64,000 nucleotides of DNA, from contig NZ_FMWU01000014.1 in assembly GCF_900103195.1 (NCBI RefSeq), positions 1 to 64,000 of the forward strand. Direction: 5' to 3'. Both the position numbers and the translations under genes were made by a program. The notes beneath the pieces were generated by a model that was given only the letters and a program-made list of their open reading frames with translations, did no database searches and was not told the origin of the DNA. Below are positions 29,238-38,000 of this stretch, piece after piece. The stretch comes from Methylobacterium sp. UNC378MF (GTDB lineage Bacteria > Pseudomonadota > Alphaproteobacteria > Rhizobiales > Beijerinckiaceae). Each line of letters begins with the position of its first letter. Positions within the stretch are counted from its first letter, which is position 1.

Positions 29238-30263
29238 CTAAGCTGTCGAGAAAACGTCGCCCCAAGCCGGCGGCAACCCCGTCCACGATAGCGGCGGCGC
29301 CACCGCGTGCCCCGGCAGACGCGTGGCGGAAAAGACCCCCCGCGCCACCGCCCGCGCCAGCACCCGCGCGGCGGCATCGCCCAGACGCGCCATCGCAACC
29401 ACCGGATCGGCCAGCGGCACGGCGCCGGTGGCCGCGGCAAACACCAGATCGCCGTCGAGGGGCGTATGCGCCGGGACGAGGGCGCGGGCGAGGCCGTCCT
29501 GGGCTGCCACCGCGAGGCGCCGGCACTGCGCCTTGGTCAGCGCCGCGTCGGTCGCCACCACGGCGAGCGTCGTGGCCGCGCCCGGCAGCGCCCGGGCCGG
29601 GAAGGCGAGGGCGTCGGCCGGCATCCGCCCCGGGGATCCCAGGCCGCCGAACTCGTTGCCCTCCTCGAAGGGCGCGGCCCAGAAATGCGGCCCGTCACCA
29701 ATCGTCGCGTTGCCGAAGGCGTTCACCGCCACGAGTGCCCCGACCCGGAAACCGGTGCCTGCCACGAGCGCCGAGGCCGAGCCGATCCCGCCCTTCAGGC
29801 GCCCGGTGCGCGCGCCGGTCCCGGCCCCCACGGAGCCCAGATTGAAATCCTCGGCCGCCGCCGCGGCGGCGGAAAAACCGAGTTCGCGATAGGGCGGGTA
29901 GCGGCCCCAATCCTTGTCGCCGCCATTGAGCAGGTCGAACAGGATCGCCCCGGGCACGATCGGCACCCGCATCCCGCCGACCGGGAAGCCCCGCCCGGCT
30001 TCGGCGAGCCACGCCGTCACGCCCGCCGCCGCGTCAAGCCCGAACGCCGAGCCCCCCGACAGCACCAGGGCGTCGATCCGCTCGACGGTGCGCTCGGGGT
30101 CGAGAAGGTCGGTCTCGCGGGTGCCGGGCCCGCCGCCCCGCACGTCCACGGAGGCGACCACCGGGGCGTCGAACAGGATCGCGGTGACGCCGCTGGCGAT
30201 CCGCAGATCGCTCGCGTGGCCGACCCGCAGGCCGGGAATATCCGTGATGCAATTCTGCAGCAT
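29238..30263 (-). CDS. P1-family (DmpA-like) peptidase
   Basis: A 341-residue N-terminal-nucleophile hydrolase of the P1/DmpA aminopeptidase family, which autocleaves to expose a catalytic serine. The N-terminal CITDIPGLRVGHA and the VLSGGSAFGLDAAAGV stretch are family hallmarks. The processing site GRLKGGIGSAS lies near residues 170-180. A start at 30353 is possible, but the ATG at 30263 matches family N-termini. Substrates are probably D-amino acid amides or beta-peptides, as for DmpA and related enzymes. Single-gene unit. Confidence 0.9.
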   Translation of the reverse strand: MLQNCITDIPGLRVGHASDLRIASGVTAILFDAPVVASVDVRGGGPGTRETDLLDPERTVERIDALVLSGGSAFGLDAAAGVTAWLAEAGRGFPVGGMRVPIVPGAILFDLLNGGDKDWGRYPPYRELGFSAAAAAAEDFNLGSVGAGTGARTGRLKGGIGSASALVAGTGFRVGALVAVNAFGNATIGDGPHFWAAPFEEGNEFGGLGSPGRMPADALAFPARALPGAATTLAVVATDAALTKAQCRRLAVAAQDGLARALVPAHTPLDGDLVFAAATGAVPLADPVVAMARLGDAAARVLARAVARGVFSATRLPGHAVAPPLSWTGLPPAWGDVFSTA

Positions 30264-30373
30264 CGGCGGAGCTTGCCACGCCGGGCGATCGACGCAAATG
30301 CCCGCGGGCGCCGCGGACCGCCCGACCGGGTTCTCTGGTTGGTGAGGCGGCAAACCGGATCAAGGAGCACGCC

Positions 30374-31240
30374 ATGGACGTCGGATTCATCGGATTGGGG
30401 CGGATGGGCCGCGCCATGGCCGCCAACCTTGCGCGAGCCGGTCACACGGTCCGCGCCTGGAACCGCTCGCCGGAGGCCGCGCGCGGGATCGAGGGCGTCA
30501 CCCCTGTGGCGAGCGCTGCCGAAGCCTTCGCCGGCGAGGCCGTGGTCACCATGCTGGCGGACGACGCCGCCCTCGAAGCCGTGATCGTGGCCGGCGGCCT
30601 CCTCGACCAGCCGGAGCGCCCGGGCCTGCATATCGGGATGAGCACGATCTCCGTGGCCCTCGCCCGGCAGCTCGCCGCCGTGCACGAGCGGGCCGGCGTC
30701 CCCTACATCTCGGCCCCGGTCTTCGGCCGGCCGGACGTGGCGGAGGCCGGCAAGCTCAACATCGTGGCCGCCGGCGCGGCGGCCCAGATCGACCGCGCGG
30801 GCCCGCTCCTCGACGCCATGGGCACCAAGACCTGGCGCTTCGGCGAAGACCCGACCCGCGCGAATGCCGTCAAGCTCGCTGGCAACTTCATGCTGATCTC
30901 GGCCATCGAGGCCATGGCGGAGGCCTGCGCCCTCACGGAAGGCCACGATGTCCCCGGCGCCGACTTCCTCGACCTGATGACCAACACGCTGTTCGCCTCG
31001 CCCGTCTACAAGGGCTACGGCGCCTCGATCGCGCAGAACCGCTACGAGCCGCCGGGCTTCATCCTCAAGCTCGGGGCCAAGGACGTGCGGCTGGCCCTCC
31101 AGGCCGCCGAGGGGGCCGGGGTGCCGATGCCGTTCGCGAGCGTGCTGCGCGACGGCCTCATCGAGGCGATCAGCCACGGCGACGGCGACAAGGACCTTGC
31201 CGCCCTGGCGCGCGTCTCGGCGCGTCGCGCCGGACGGTAG
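30374..31240 (+). CDS. 3-hydroxyisobutyrate dehydrogenase-like NAD(P)-dependent oxidoreductase
   Basis: Beta-hydroxyacid dehydrogenase of 288 residues. The N-terminal NAD(P) motif GFIGLGRMGRAMAANLARAG is at residues 4-23, and the N-R-S after the second strand (AWNRSPE) suggests NADP preference, as in GLYR/succinic semialdehyde reductases. The catalytic lysine lies in NAVKLAGNFM near residue 172. The C-terminal helical domain contains GAKDVRLALQAAE. The exact acid is unknown: hydroxyisobutyrate, glyoxylate or tartronate semialdehyde are options. It starts 110 bp from the divergent peptidase gene. Confidence 0.88.
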   Translation: MDVGFIGLGRMGRAMAANLARAGHTVRAWNRSPEAARGIEGVTPVASAAEAFAGEAVVTMLADDAALEAVIVAGGLLDQPERPGLHIGMSTISVALARQLAAVHERAGVPYISAPVFGRPDVAEAGKLNIVAAGAAAQIDRAGPLLDAMGTKTWRFGEDPTRANAVKLAGNFMLISAIEAMAEACALTEGHDVPGADFLDLMTNTLFASPVYKGYGASIAQNRYEPPGFILKLGAKDVRLALQAAEGAGVPMPFASVLRDGLIEAISHGDGDKDLAALARVSARRAGR

Positions 31241-31300
31241 CGGCTTTCCAGAGAGCTAAGCCTCAAGGGGGTGATCAGGGCTGCTCTTCGGAGCCCCGTT

Positions 31301-32158
31301 TCACAGTCCGAAGCGGGCGAAGGCCGCGCGCTCCTCGAAGGCCGCGAGGGCGCCCTCGGCGAGCCCGATCCCGCCGGGGGCCCCGCCCCGGCGCAGCAGG
31401 CGGGACAGGAGGCCGCCCCGCGCCTCGGCGACGAGGCGCAGATCGACCTTCTCGCCGAAGCGGGCGCGCATCGCGGTGCGTACGTCGCCGAGCGCATCGA
31501 CGAGGCCCAGAGGCAATGCCTGCCGCCCGGTCCAGACTGCGCCGGTAAACAGGTTCTCGGATTTCGACAGGGTCGGCCGCCGGGCCGTGACGAGGCCCGT
31601 GAACAGGTCCTGCACATCGGACTGGATGCGCTTCAGGCGCTCCACGTCGGCGGGGTCCTCCGGGCGGAACGGGTCGAGCATCGACTTCGCCTCACCTTGC
31701 GTATGCACCCGGCGCTCGACGCCGAGCTTCTCCAGGAGGCCGTGGAAGCCGAACCCGGCCGAGACCACGCCGATCGAGCCGACGATCGAGGTCGGATCGG
31801 CGACGATCTCGTCGGCCGCGCAGGCGATCATGTAGCCGCCGGAGGCCGCGACATCCTCCACGAAGGCGATCACCGGCACGCCCTTCTCCTCGGCCAGCGC
31901 CCGGATTCGGCGGTGGATCAAGTGCGATTGCGCCGGCGAGCCGCCGGGCGAGTTGATCACCAGAGCCACCGCCTTGATCCCCGGCATCCCGAAGGCGCGC
32001 TCCAGGCTGCCCGCCACGCCGCCGATCGAGAGGCCCGGCCGGATCGGCGAGACTGCCCCGATCGTGCCCGAGAGCCGGACCACGGCGACCCGCGGGCGGC
32101 GGTCCCGGAAGCGGCGTGGGAGGAGGGCGCGGAAGGAGTCGGGGAACGCGAACGCCAT
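31301..32158 (-). CDS. sppA: S49-family signal peptide peptidase (SppA/SohB-like)
   Basis: A short 285-residue SppA-type serine protease. The catalytic serine is in VAASGGYMIACAADEI near residues 114-129, with the preceding INSPGGSPAQS loop and the SIVGSIGVVS segment that follows. The catalytic lysine is expected downstream, as in 36-kDa SppA proteins. No strong N-terminal membrane helix is visible, so it may be peripheral or cytosolic-facing. It would degrade cleaved signal peptides or misfolded membrane proteins. Confidence 0.88.
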   Translation of the reverse strand: MAFAFPDSFRALLPRRFRDRRPRVAVVRLSGTIGAVSPIRPGLSIGGVAGSLERAFGMPGIKAVALVINSPGGSPAQSHLIHRRIRALAEEKGVPVIAFVEDVAASGGYMIACAADEIVADPTSIVGSIGVVSAGFGFHGLLEKLGVERRVHTQGEAKSMLDPFRPEDPADVERLKRIQSDVQDLFTGLVTARRPTLSKSENLFTGAVWTGRQALPLGLVDALGDVRTAMRARFGEKVDLRLVAEARGGLLSRLLRRGGAPGGIGLAEGALAAFEERAAFARFGL

Positions 32159-32376
32159 GGGGGTCTTACGCCGCTCGTCAGGAAACCGGGCGGGGGACGG
32201 CCCGGGTGCGCCTGTTCGGAAACTGGGCGCTTTCCGGCCGCACGCAAGGGCGTGCGTCTGCGCAGTCAGAACGGATCGAACCGTTTGCCGACCTTGGCCG
32301 TTTCAGGCTACGGCGCGCGCCACGTGCCGGCCCGGATCCGCTTGACTCGGACGGGTGCTCACACGGGAGAGAAACG

Positions 32377-32712
32377 ATGCGACCCTGGCCAATCCTGGTC
32401 CTCCTCGCCGCGCTGCTCGGCGGGCTGGCGAGCGCGCCCGCGCGCGCGGCACCCCTTCCGGTCCCGGCGAGCGCCGAGGCTGCGGCGCCCGCCCCCGCGG
32501 TGCAGCAGGCCCGCTGGCATTACCGCCGCCATTGGCACCGCCGGCACCACTGGCATCACCGTCACCACTGGCACCGCCGTCACCACTGGCGCCGGCACCA
32601 CTGGCATCGCCATCACGGATACCGCCGCCATTACGGGCATCGCTATCACGGTTACCGACACCACGCGTTCCGCGGTCGCGCCGTGGGCCACCGCCACCTC
32701 ACATTCTACTAA
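32377..32712 (+). CDS. Secreted histidine/arginine/tryptophan-rich repeat protein
   Basis: A 111-residue protein with a Sec signal peptide (about residues 1-25, ending APARA). The mature part is dominated by repeats of the type HHWHRR, coded by 18-bp tandem DNA units at 32534-32602. Then come HGYRRHYGHRYHGYRHH and a short C-terminus. More than a third of the mature residues are His or Arg. It probably resides in the periplasm, where it could bind metal or polyanions. The ATG at 32377 is preceded by GGGAGAGAAAC. A perfect 12-bp hairpin follows the stop. Confidence 0.8.
   Translation: MRPWPILVLLAALLGGLASAPARAAPLPVPASAEAAAPAPAVQQARWHYRRHWHRRHHWHHRHHWHRRHHWRRHHWHRHHGYRRHYGHRYHGYRHHAFRGRAVGHRHLTFY
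32534..32602 (+). repeat. In-frame 18-bp tandem repeats within the His-rich gene
   Basis: Three consecutive 18-bp units (32534-32551, 32552-32569, 32570-32587) and one 15-bp unit (32588-32602) all begin GGC and end CACCACT. They encode the His/Arg/Trp blocks. Copy-number changes would keep the reading frame. Confidence 0.8.
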
Positions 32713-32723
32713 GCGGACCGACC

Positions 32724-32753
32724 CGCGTCCCGGCCCGATCCGGCCGGGACGCG
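32724..32753 (+). terminator. Strong hairpin after the His-rich gene
   Basis: CGCGTCCCGGCC pairs perfectly with GGCCGGGACGCG around a six-base loop. No T tract follows, as is common in this GC-rich genome. Confidence 0.6.
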
Positions 32754-32925
32754 GCCCTCCCGACGCCCCTGTCGGCGACCGCGCCGCGACCTTGCGGGCG
32801 GCCTCGGAAAACCTTATTTAACCGTCTGATATCACTGCTCTTCCGAGAGGCCGTTCCGGCGCACCGCGCGCCACCCCGGAACGGTCGCGAGCACCGCCCG
32901 TCCGGGCTTCAGAACGGAAATCGAC

Positions 32926-35673
32926 TTGGCCGAGAACGATCCGACTGGCGCCGCCCCGCCCGCCAGCGACATCCGCCCCGTCTCCATCACCGACGAGATG
33001 CGCCGCTCCTACCTCGATTACGCGATGAGCGTGATCGTGAGCCGGGCGCTTCCCGACGCCCGCGACGGTCTCAAGCCGGTGCACCGGCGCATCCTCTACT
33101 CCGCCTTTGAATCCGGGCACCTGCCCGAGCGGAAATACGTCAAGTCGGCGCGCATCGTCGGCGACGTGATCGGTCTCTATCACCCGCACGGCGACCAATC
33201 GATCTACGACGCCCTCGTGCGGATGGCGCAGGATTTCTCCATGCGCCTCATGCTCATTGACGGGCAGGGCAATTTCGGCTCGGTGGACGGCGATCCGCCG
33301 GCGGCCATGCGCTACACCGAATCGCGGCTGGCCAAACCTGCCACGGCGCTGCTCTCCGACATCGACAAGAACACCGTCGATTTCGGACCGAACTACGACG
33401 AGTCGCGCGAGGAGCCGAGTGTCCTTCCCGCCCGCTTCCCCAATCTCCTGGTCAACGGCGCCGGCGGCATCGCGGTCGGCATGGCCACCAACATCCCGCC
33501 GCACAATCTCGGCGAGCTGATCGATGCCTGCGTGGCGCTGATCGACGATCCGGGCCTGACCATCGAGCAGCTCACCGAGATCGTCCCCGGCCCGGACTTC
33601 CCCACCGGCGGCATGATCCTCGGCCGGGCCGGCACCCGGCAGGCCTACGCCACCGGCCGCGGCTCGGTGATCATGCGCGCCAAGTCGCATGTCGAGGAGC
33701 TGCGCAAGGAGCGCGAGGCGCTGATCTTCACCGAGATCCCGTATCAGGTGAACAAGGCGACGCTCGTCGAGAAGATCGCCGAGCTGGTGAAGGAGAAGCG
33801 CGTCGAGGGCATCTCGGACCTGCGCGATGAATCCGACCGGACGGGCATGCGCATCGTCGTCGAGATCAAGCGCGACGCCATGGCCGACGTGGTGCTGAAC
33901 CAGCTCTACCGGTTCACGCCCCTGCAATCTTCCTTCGGCTGCAACATGGTGGCGCTGAACGGCGGCCGCCCCGAGCTGATGAACCTGAAGGACCTGCTCC
34001 AGGCCTTCGTGGATTTCCGCGAGGAAGTCGTCTCCCGGCGGACCAAGTTCCTCCTCGGCAAGGCACGCGAGCGCGCGCACGTCTTGTGCGGGCTGGCCAT
34101 CGCGGTCGCCAATATCGACGAGGTGATCCGCCTGATCCGGACCTCGCCCGATCCGAACACGGCCCGCGAGGCCCTGATGAGCCGCGACTGGCCGGCCCAC
34201 GATATCGCGCCACTGATCGCCCTGGTCGATGATCCGCGCCACCGGGTCGCCGAGGACGGGACTTATCGCCTGTCCGAGACGCAAGCCCGCGCGATCCTCG
34301 ACCTGCGCCTGCAGCGCCTCACGGCCCTTGGCCGCGACGAAGTCGGCGACGAGCTGAAGACGCTCGCCGACGAGATCGCCGATTATCTCGACATCCTGCG
34401 CTCGCGGGTGCGCATCCAGACAATCGTGAAGCAGGAACTGGTGGAGGTCCGCGAGCAATTCGCCACACCGCGCCGGACCGAGATCGTCGATTTCGACGGC
34501 AGCGTCGAGGACGAGGACCTCATCGCCCGCGAGGACATGGTGGTCACCGTGTCGCATGCCGGCTACGTTAAGCGCGTTCCGCTCTCGACCTACCGGTCCC
34601 AGCGCCGCGGGGGCAAGGGCCGCTCCGGAATGGCGACCCGCGACGAGGATTTCGTCACCCGCCTGTTCGTGGCCAACACCCACACGCCTGTGCTGTTCTT
34701 CTCCAGCCAGGGCCAAGCCTACAAGGAGAAGGTCTGGCGCCTGCCGATGGCGGCCCCGAACGCCCGCGGCAAGGCGCTGGTGAACATCCTGCAACTGCAG
34801 GACACCTCGGAGCGCATCACCACGATCATGCCGCTGCCCGAGGACGAGGCCTCCTGGGAGACCCTCGACGTGATGTTCGCGACCGCGAGCGGCAACGTCC
34901 GGCGCAACAAGCTGTCGGACTTCACCACGGTGAATCGCAACGGCAAGATCGCCATGAAGCTCGATCCGGGCGACCACATCGTCCATGTCGAGATCTGCCG
35001 TCCGGACCAGAACGTCTTGCTGACCACCGCGCTCGGGCAGTGCATCCGCTTCCCCGTGGAGGACGTGCGCGTGTTCAAGGGCCGCGACTCGACGGGCGTC
35101 CGCGGCATCCAGCTCGCCAAGGACGACCGGGTCATCTCGATGACCATCCTGAACGCCTTCGACGCCACCGCGGAGGAGCGAGCCGGCTACCTGAAGATGC
35201 GCCGCGCCGTGACCGGCGAGGCCGAGGAGAACGGCGACGCGGAGGCCGAGGACGGCGCCGAGGCGGCGGCGATCTCGCTGGACCGCTACAACGAGATGGG
35301 CGCGGCCGAGCAGTACGTGCTGACCCTGTCCGAACGGGGCTTCGGCAAGCGCTCCTCGTCGTTCGAGTACCGGACCTCGGGACGCGGCGGAAAGGGCATC
35401 ACGGCGATGCGGGTCAATGCCCGCAACGGCAGCCTCGTGGCGTCGTTCCCTGTGGAGGCCTCGGACCAGATCATGCTGGTCACCGACGGCGGCCAGCTGA
35501 TCCGCGTGCCGGTGGACGACATCCGCATCGTCGGCCGCGCCTCGCAGGGCGTGACGGTGTTCAACACCGCCAAGGACGAGAAGGTCGTCTCGGTGGAGCA
35601 CATCGAAGGTGAAGATGAAGGGACCGCCGAGGGCGGCGCGGAGGGTGCTGCGGAGGGCGGCGACGAAGCCTGA
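32926..35673 (+). CDS. gyrA: DNA gyrase subunit A
   Basis: Cleaves and rejoins DNA in the GyrA2B2 tetramer that introduces negative supercoils; 915 residues. The catalytic tyrosine is Y130 (AAMRYTES). The quinolone-determining region reads [17 protein letters not shown], so the residue equivalent to E. coli Ser83 is Gln91, while the Asp87 equivalent is kept. The GyrA box QRRGGKG is present in [11 protein letters not shown]. Acidic low-complexity stretches interrupt the C-terminal wheel (about residues 765-785) and form the C-terminal tail. The TTG at 32926 gives a standard start. It heads the gyrA-coaD-ppi cluster. Confidence 0.98.
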   Translation: MAENDPTGAAPPASDIRPVSITDEMRRSYLDYAMSVIVSRALPDARDGLKPVHRRILYSAFESGHLPERKYVKSARIVGDVIGLYHPHGDQSIYDALVRMAQDFSMRLMLIDGQGNFGSVDGDPPAAMRYTESRLAKPATALLSDIDKNTVDFGPNYDESREEPSVLPARFPNLLVNGAGGIAVGMATNIPPHNLGELIDACVALIDDPGLTIEQLTEIVPGPDFPTGGMILGRAGTRQAYATGRGSVIMRAKSHVEELRKEREALIFTEIPYQVNKATLVEKIAELVKEKRVEGISDLRDESDRTGMRIVVEIKRDAMADVVLNQLYRFTPLQSSFGCNMVALNGGRPELMNLKDLLQAFVDFREEVVSRRTKFLLGKARERAHVLCGLAIAVANIDEVIRLIRTSPDPNTAREALMSRDWPAHDIAPLIALVDDPRHRVAEDGTYRLSETQARAILDLRLQRLTALGRDEVGDELKTLADEIADYLDILRSRVRIQTIVKQELVEVREQFATPRRTEIVDFDGSVEDEDLIAREDMVVTVSHAGYVKRVPLSTYRSQRRGGKGRSGMATRDEDFVTRLFVANTHTPVLFFSSQGQAYKEKVWRLPMAAPNARGKALVNILQLQDTSERITTIMPLPEDEASWETLDVMFATASGNVRRNKLSDFTTVNRNGKIAMKLDPGDHIVHVEICRPDQNVLLTTALGQCIRFPVEDVRVFKGRDSTGVRGIQLAKDDRVISMTILNAFDATAEERAGYLKMRRAVTGEAEENGDAEAEDGAEAAAISLDRYNEMGAAEQYVLTLSERGFGKRSSSFEYRTSGRGGKGITAMRVNARNGSLVASFPVEASDQIMLVTDGGQLIRVPVDDIRIVGRASQGVTVFNTAKDEKVVSVEHIEGEDEGTAEGGAEGAAEGGDEA

Positions 35674-35733
35674 CGCGCTGCGCCCCTGTCCGCAGGTTCC
35701 GTCCGACGCGAAAATGCTCTAGGTCGGGCCTCA

Positions 35734-36237
35734 ATGACCCGCACTGCCCTCTATGCCGGCTCGTTCGATCCGGTCACGAACGGCCATCTCGACGTGGTCC
35801 GCCAAGCCTGCCGGCTGGTGGACCGCCTCGTGATCGCCATCGGCGTCCATCCCGGCAAGGCGCCGCTGTTCTCCGCCGAGGAGCGGGCGGCCCTCCTCAC
35901 CGAGACCTGCGGCCCCGTCGCGCAGGACGAGGGCGCGGCGCTGGAGATCGTCACCTTCAACGACCTCGCCGTCGCGGCCGCCCGGCGCTGCGGCGCCGCT
36001 ATCTTCATCCGCGGCCTCCGCGACGGCACGGATCTCGATTACGAGATGCAGCTGGCCGGCATGAACGGCGCCATGGCGCCCGAGGTGCAGACCGTGTTCC
36101 TGCCCGCCTCGACGCAGGCCCGCCCGATCACCGCCACTCTGGTGCGCCAGATCGCCGGCATGGGGGGCGACGTCTCGCCCTTCGTGCCCGCGGCCGTGGC
36201 CGCGCGCCTCCGGCAGCGCTTCGCCGCACACTCCTGA
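35734..36237 (+). CDS. coaD: Pantetheine-phosphate adenylyltransferase
   Basis: Adenylates 4'-phosphopantetheine to dephospho-CoA, the fourth step of CoA synthesis. The 167-residue length is typical. The nucleotidyltransferase HxGH-type motif appears as [13 protein letters not shown] near residues 9-21. The [19 protein letters not shown] segment near 92-110 and the [10 protein letters not shown] variant of the ISSTLVR loop complete the signature. It lies 60 bp after gyrA and 26 bp before a cyclophilin gene, the usual order in this bacterial order. Confidence 0.97.
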   Translation: MTRTALYAGSFDPVTNGHLDVVRQACRLVDRLVIAIGVHPGKAPLFSAEERAALLTETCGPVAQDEGAALEIVTFNDLAVAAARRCGAAIFIRGLRDGTDLDYEMQLAGMNGAMAPEVQTVFLPASTQARPITATLVRQIAGMGGDVSPFVPAAVAARLRQRFAAHS

Positions 36238-36263
36238 GACCGGCCCGACCTGGAAGGACTTCG

Positions 36264-36812
36264 ATGAACCGACGCCACGCCCTCCTCGCGCTCGCCCTCA
36301 CGCTCGGCACTCCTCAGGCCGCCCGGGCCGCCGACGCCAACACGGTCTATCTCCAGACCAAGGACGGGCGGATCACCATCGAGCTGCGGCCGGACCTCGC
36401 GCCCAAGCACGTCAAGCAGATCAAGACGCTGGTCTCGCAGGGCTTCTACAACGGCCTCAAGTTCCACCGCGTCATCGACGGCTTCATGGCCCAGACCGGC
36501 GACCCGAAGGGCAACGGCACCGGCGGCTCCAGCCTGCCGAATATCCCGGCCGAGTTCACGCAGGCCGCCCAGTTCCGCCGCGGCACGGTCGGCATGGCGC
36601 GCTCGCAGGATCCGAACTCGGCAAATTCCCAGTTTTTCATCTGCCTCGGCGACGCGCCGTTCCTGAACGGCCAGTACACGATCGTCGGCAACGTCACGGA
36701 CGGGCTCGACGTCCTCGACAAGATCAAGAAGGCCGCCCCCGGCGCGCCCGGCGGTGCCGTGCAGGACCCCGACAAGATCGTCAGCATGACGCTCGCCGAG
36801 AAGGCCAAGTAG
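36264..36812 (+). CDS. Exported cyclophilin-type peptidyl-prolyl isomerase
   Basis: A 182-residue cyclophilin with an N-terminal signal peptide (MNRRHALLALALTLGTPQ...ARA, about 22 residues), so it is probably periplasmic. The catalytic core includes FHRVIDGFMAQTGDP near residues 67-81, GTVGMARSQDPNSANSQFFI near 110-129, and FLNGQYTIVGNV. The final MTLAEKAK end is close to the paralogue at 37392. Both presumably arose by duplication and serve periplasm and cytosol respectively. It overlaps an operon with coaD and the 36820 gene. Confidence 0.95.
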   Translation: MNRRHALLALALTLGTPQAARAADANTVYLQTKDGRITIELRPDLAPKHVKQIKTLVSQGFYNGLKFHRVIDGFMAQTGDPKGNGTGGSSLPNIPAEFTQAAQFRRGTVGMARSQDPNSANSQFFICLGDAPFLNGQYTIVGNVTDGLDVLDKIKKAAPGAPGGAVQDPDKIVSMTLAEKAK

Positions 36813-36819
36813 CGGCCGC

Positions 36820-37314
36820 ATGCCGGGCCGGCGCGCCGCCTCGATCGTCCTGCTGAGTCTGATCCCGGCGGCCGCCTCGGCCTATGACGGCGCGCCCTTC
36901 TACGGCTACGCCGACGGGCCGGGAGGCGGCTACCCGCTGAGCCTGCCCCAGACCCTGCGCGCCACGGTCCCGGTGCCGGTCGCCCGGATGTCGACCAGGC
37001 CCGCCGACACCCTGGCCGAGCTCTACCCGGCGCTCGCCGCCTGCTGGCAGGCGCCGGGTGGCCTCGGCCGCCCGAGCGGCGCCGACGACATCGAGATCAC
37101 CCTGCGGCTGGCGCTGCGGCGCGACGGCAGCCTGATCGGGCCGCCCCGCGTCACCTACGCGGCGGGGGTCGCGGGCGATCGGCGGGCCGCCCTGGTGCGC
37201 GGGACCCTCGACGCCCTCGCGCGCTGCACCCCGGCCCACATCACGCCGGGCCTGGGCCGGGCGATCGCGGGCCGGCCGGTGGCGCTCCGCTTCGTCTACC
37301 GCCCGCCGGCCTGA
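36820..37314 (+). CDS. Exported small protein, TonB-C-like
   Basis: A 164-residue protein with a signal peptide (about residues 1-21). The mature part has a core (about 65-160) with ELYPALAACWQAPGG and a strand pattern of the kind seen in TonB C-terminal-like envelope proteins (TLRLALRRDGSLIGPPRVTYA). A CW/RC cysteine pair (about residues 75 and 137) might form a disulfide. It lies 8 bp after one cyclophilin gene and 77 bp before the other, which fits a role in the envelope. The family assignment is tentative. Confidence 0.7.
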   Translation: MPGRRAASIVLLSLIPAAASAYDGAPFYGYADGPGGGYPLSLPQTLRATVPVPVARMSTRPADTLAELYPALAACWQAPGGLGRPSGADDIEITLRLALRRDGSLIGPPRVTYAAGVAGDRRAALVRGTLDALARCTPAHITPGLGRAIAGRPVALRFVYRPPA

Positions 37315-37391
37315 GCGCCGACGAACCCGACACGGGCGCTGGCCGGATCCGGCAGGCGCCGATACAGTTCCCCCAACCGGAAGGAAAGACC

Positions 37392-37850
37392 ATGGCCGAC
37401 AACGAGACCATCGTGCTGGAGACCACCAAGGGCCGCGTCGTGATCGCGCTGCGCCCCGACCTCGCCCCGGGCCATGTCGAGCGGATCAAGACGCTCGCCG
37501 CCCAGGGCTTCTACGACGGCGTGCCGTTCCACCGGGTGATCGACGGGTTCATGGCCCAGACGGGCGATCCGACCGGCACCGGCTCGGGCGGCTCCGACCT
37601 GCCGGACCTGAAGGCCGAGTTCAACGCCGAGCCGCACGTGCGCGGCACCTGCTCGATGGCGCGGACGAATTTCCCGCACTCGGCGAACTCGCAGTTCTTC
37701 ATCTGCTTCGACGACGCCCGCTTCCTCGACAAGCAGTACACGGTGTGGGGCAAGGTCGTGGAAGGCATGGACGTGGTCGACACGATCAACAAGGGCGAGC
37801 CGCCGCGCTCGCCGGACAAGATCGTGAAGGCGACCGTCGCGGAAGCCTGA
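37392..37850 (+). CDS. ppiB: Cytosolic cyclophilin-type peptidyl-prolyl isomerase
   Basis: A 152-residue cyclophilin without a signal peptide, so cytosolic. Catalytic core: FHRVIDGFMAQTGDPTGTGSGG near residues 49-70 (split by the active-site Arg), then GTCSMARTNFPHSANSQFFI near 86-105 and FLDKQYTVWGKVVEGMDVV. It parallels the exported copy at 36264. The ATG is preceded by GGAAGGAAAGACC. In related genomes queA and tgt usually follow, but here a repeat and an opposite-strand gene come next. Confidence 0.95.
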   Translation: MADNETIVLETTKGRVVIALRPDLAPGHVERIKTLAAQGFYDGVPFHRVIDGFMAQTGDPTGTGSGGSDLPDLKAEFNAEPHVRGTCSMARTNFPHSANSQFFICFDDARFLDKQYTVWGKVVEGMDVVDTINKGEPPRSPDKIVKATVAEA

Positions 37851-37908
37851 GGCTGAAGCGCATTTTCGCAGGTCCGAGATCGTCCCCCGCGTGATGGTCT
37901 CGGCGCCA

Positions 37909-38000
37909 CCATCCTTGCGAGCGGAGCGAAGCAATCCAGGGGGGCGACGTCTTCAGGCGTCGCGCTGCCCTGGGTCACCTCGCTGCGCTCGTGATGACGG
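37909..38000. repeat. Dispersed intergenic repeat, family B copy
   Basis: It starts CCATCCTTGCGAGCGGAGCG and ends CGCTCGTGATGACGG, with the AAGCAATCCAGG core. Its right half encodes the last residues of mobA on the minus strand, including the stop codon. Confidence 0.8.

Noticed and set aside
32534-32602. Tandem 18-bp units as a possible CRISPR array
   Set aside because: No spacers; the units are contiguous, in-frame and code for the histidine-rich tract.
32818-35601. 927-codon open frame on the minus strand opposite gyrA
   Set aside because: High-GC codon usage leaves few antisense stops; translation is low-complexity R/G/D/H-rich and has no family pattern, whereas gyrA on the plus strand is unmistakable.
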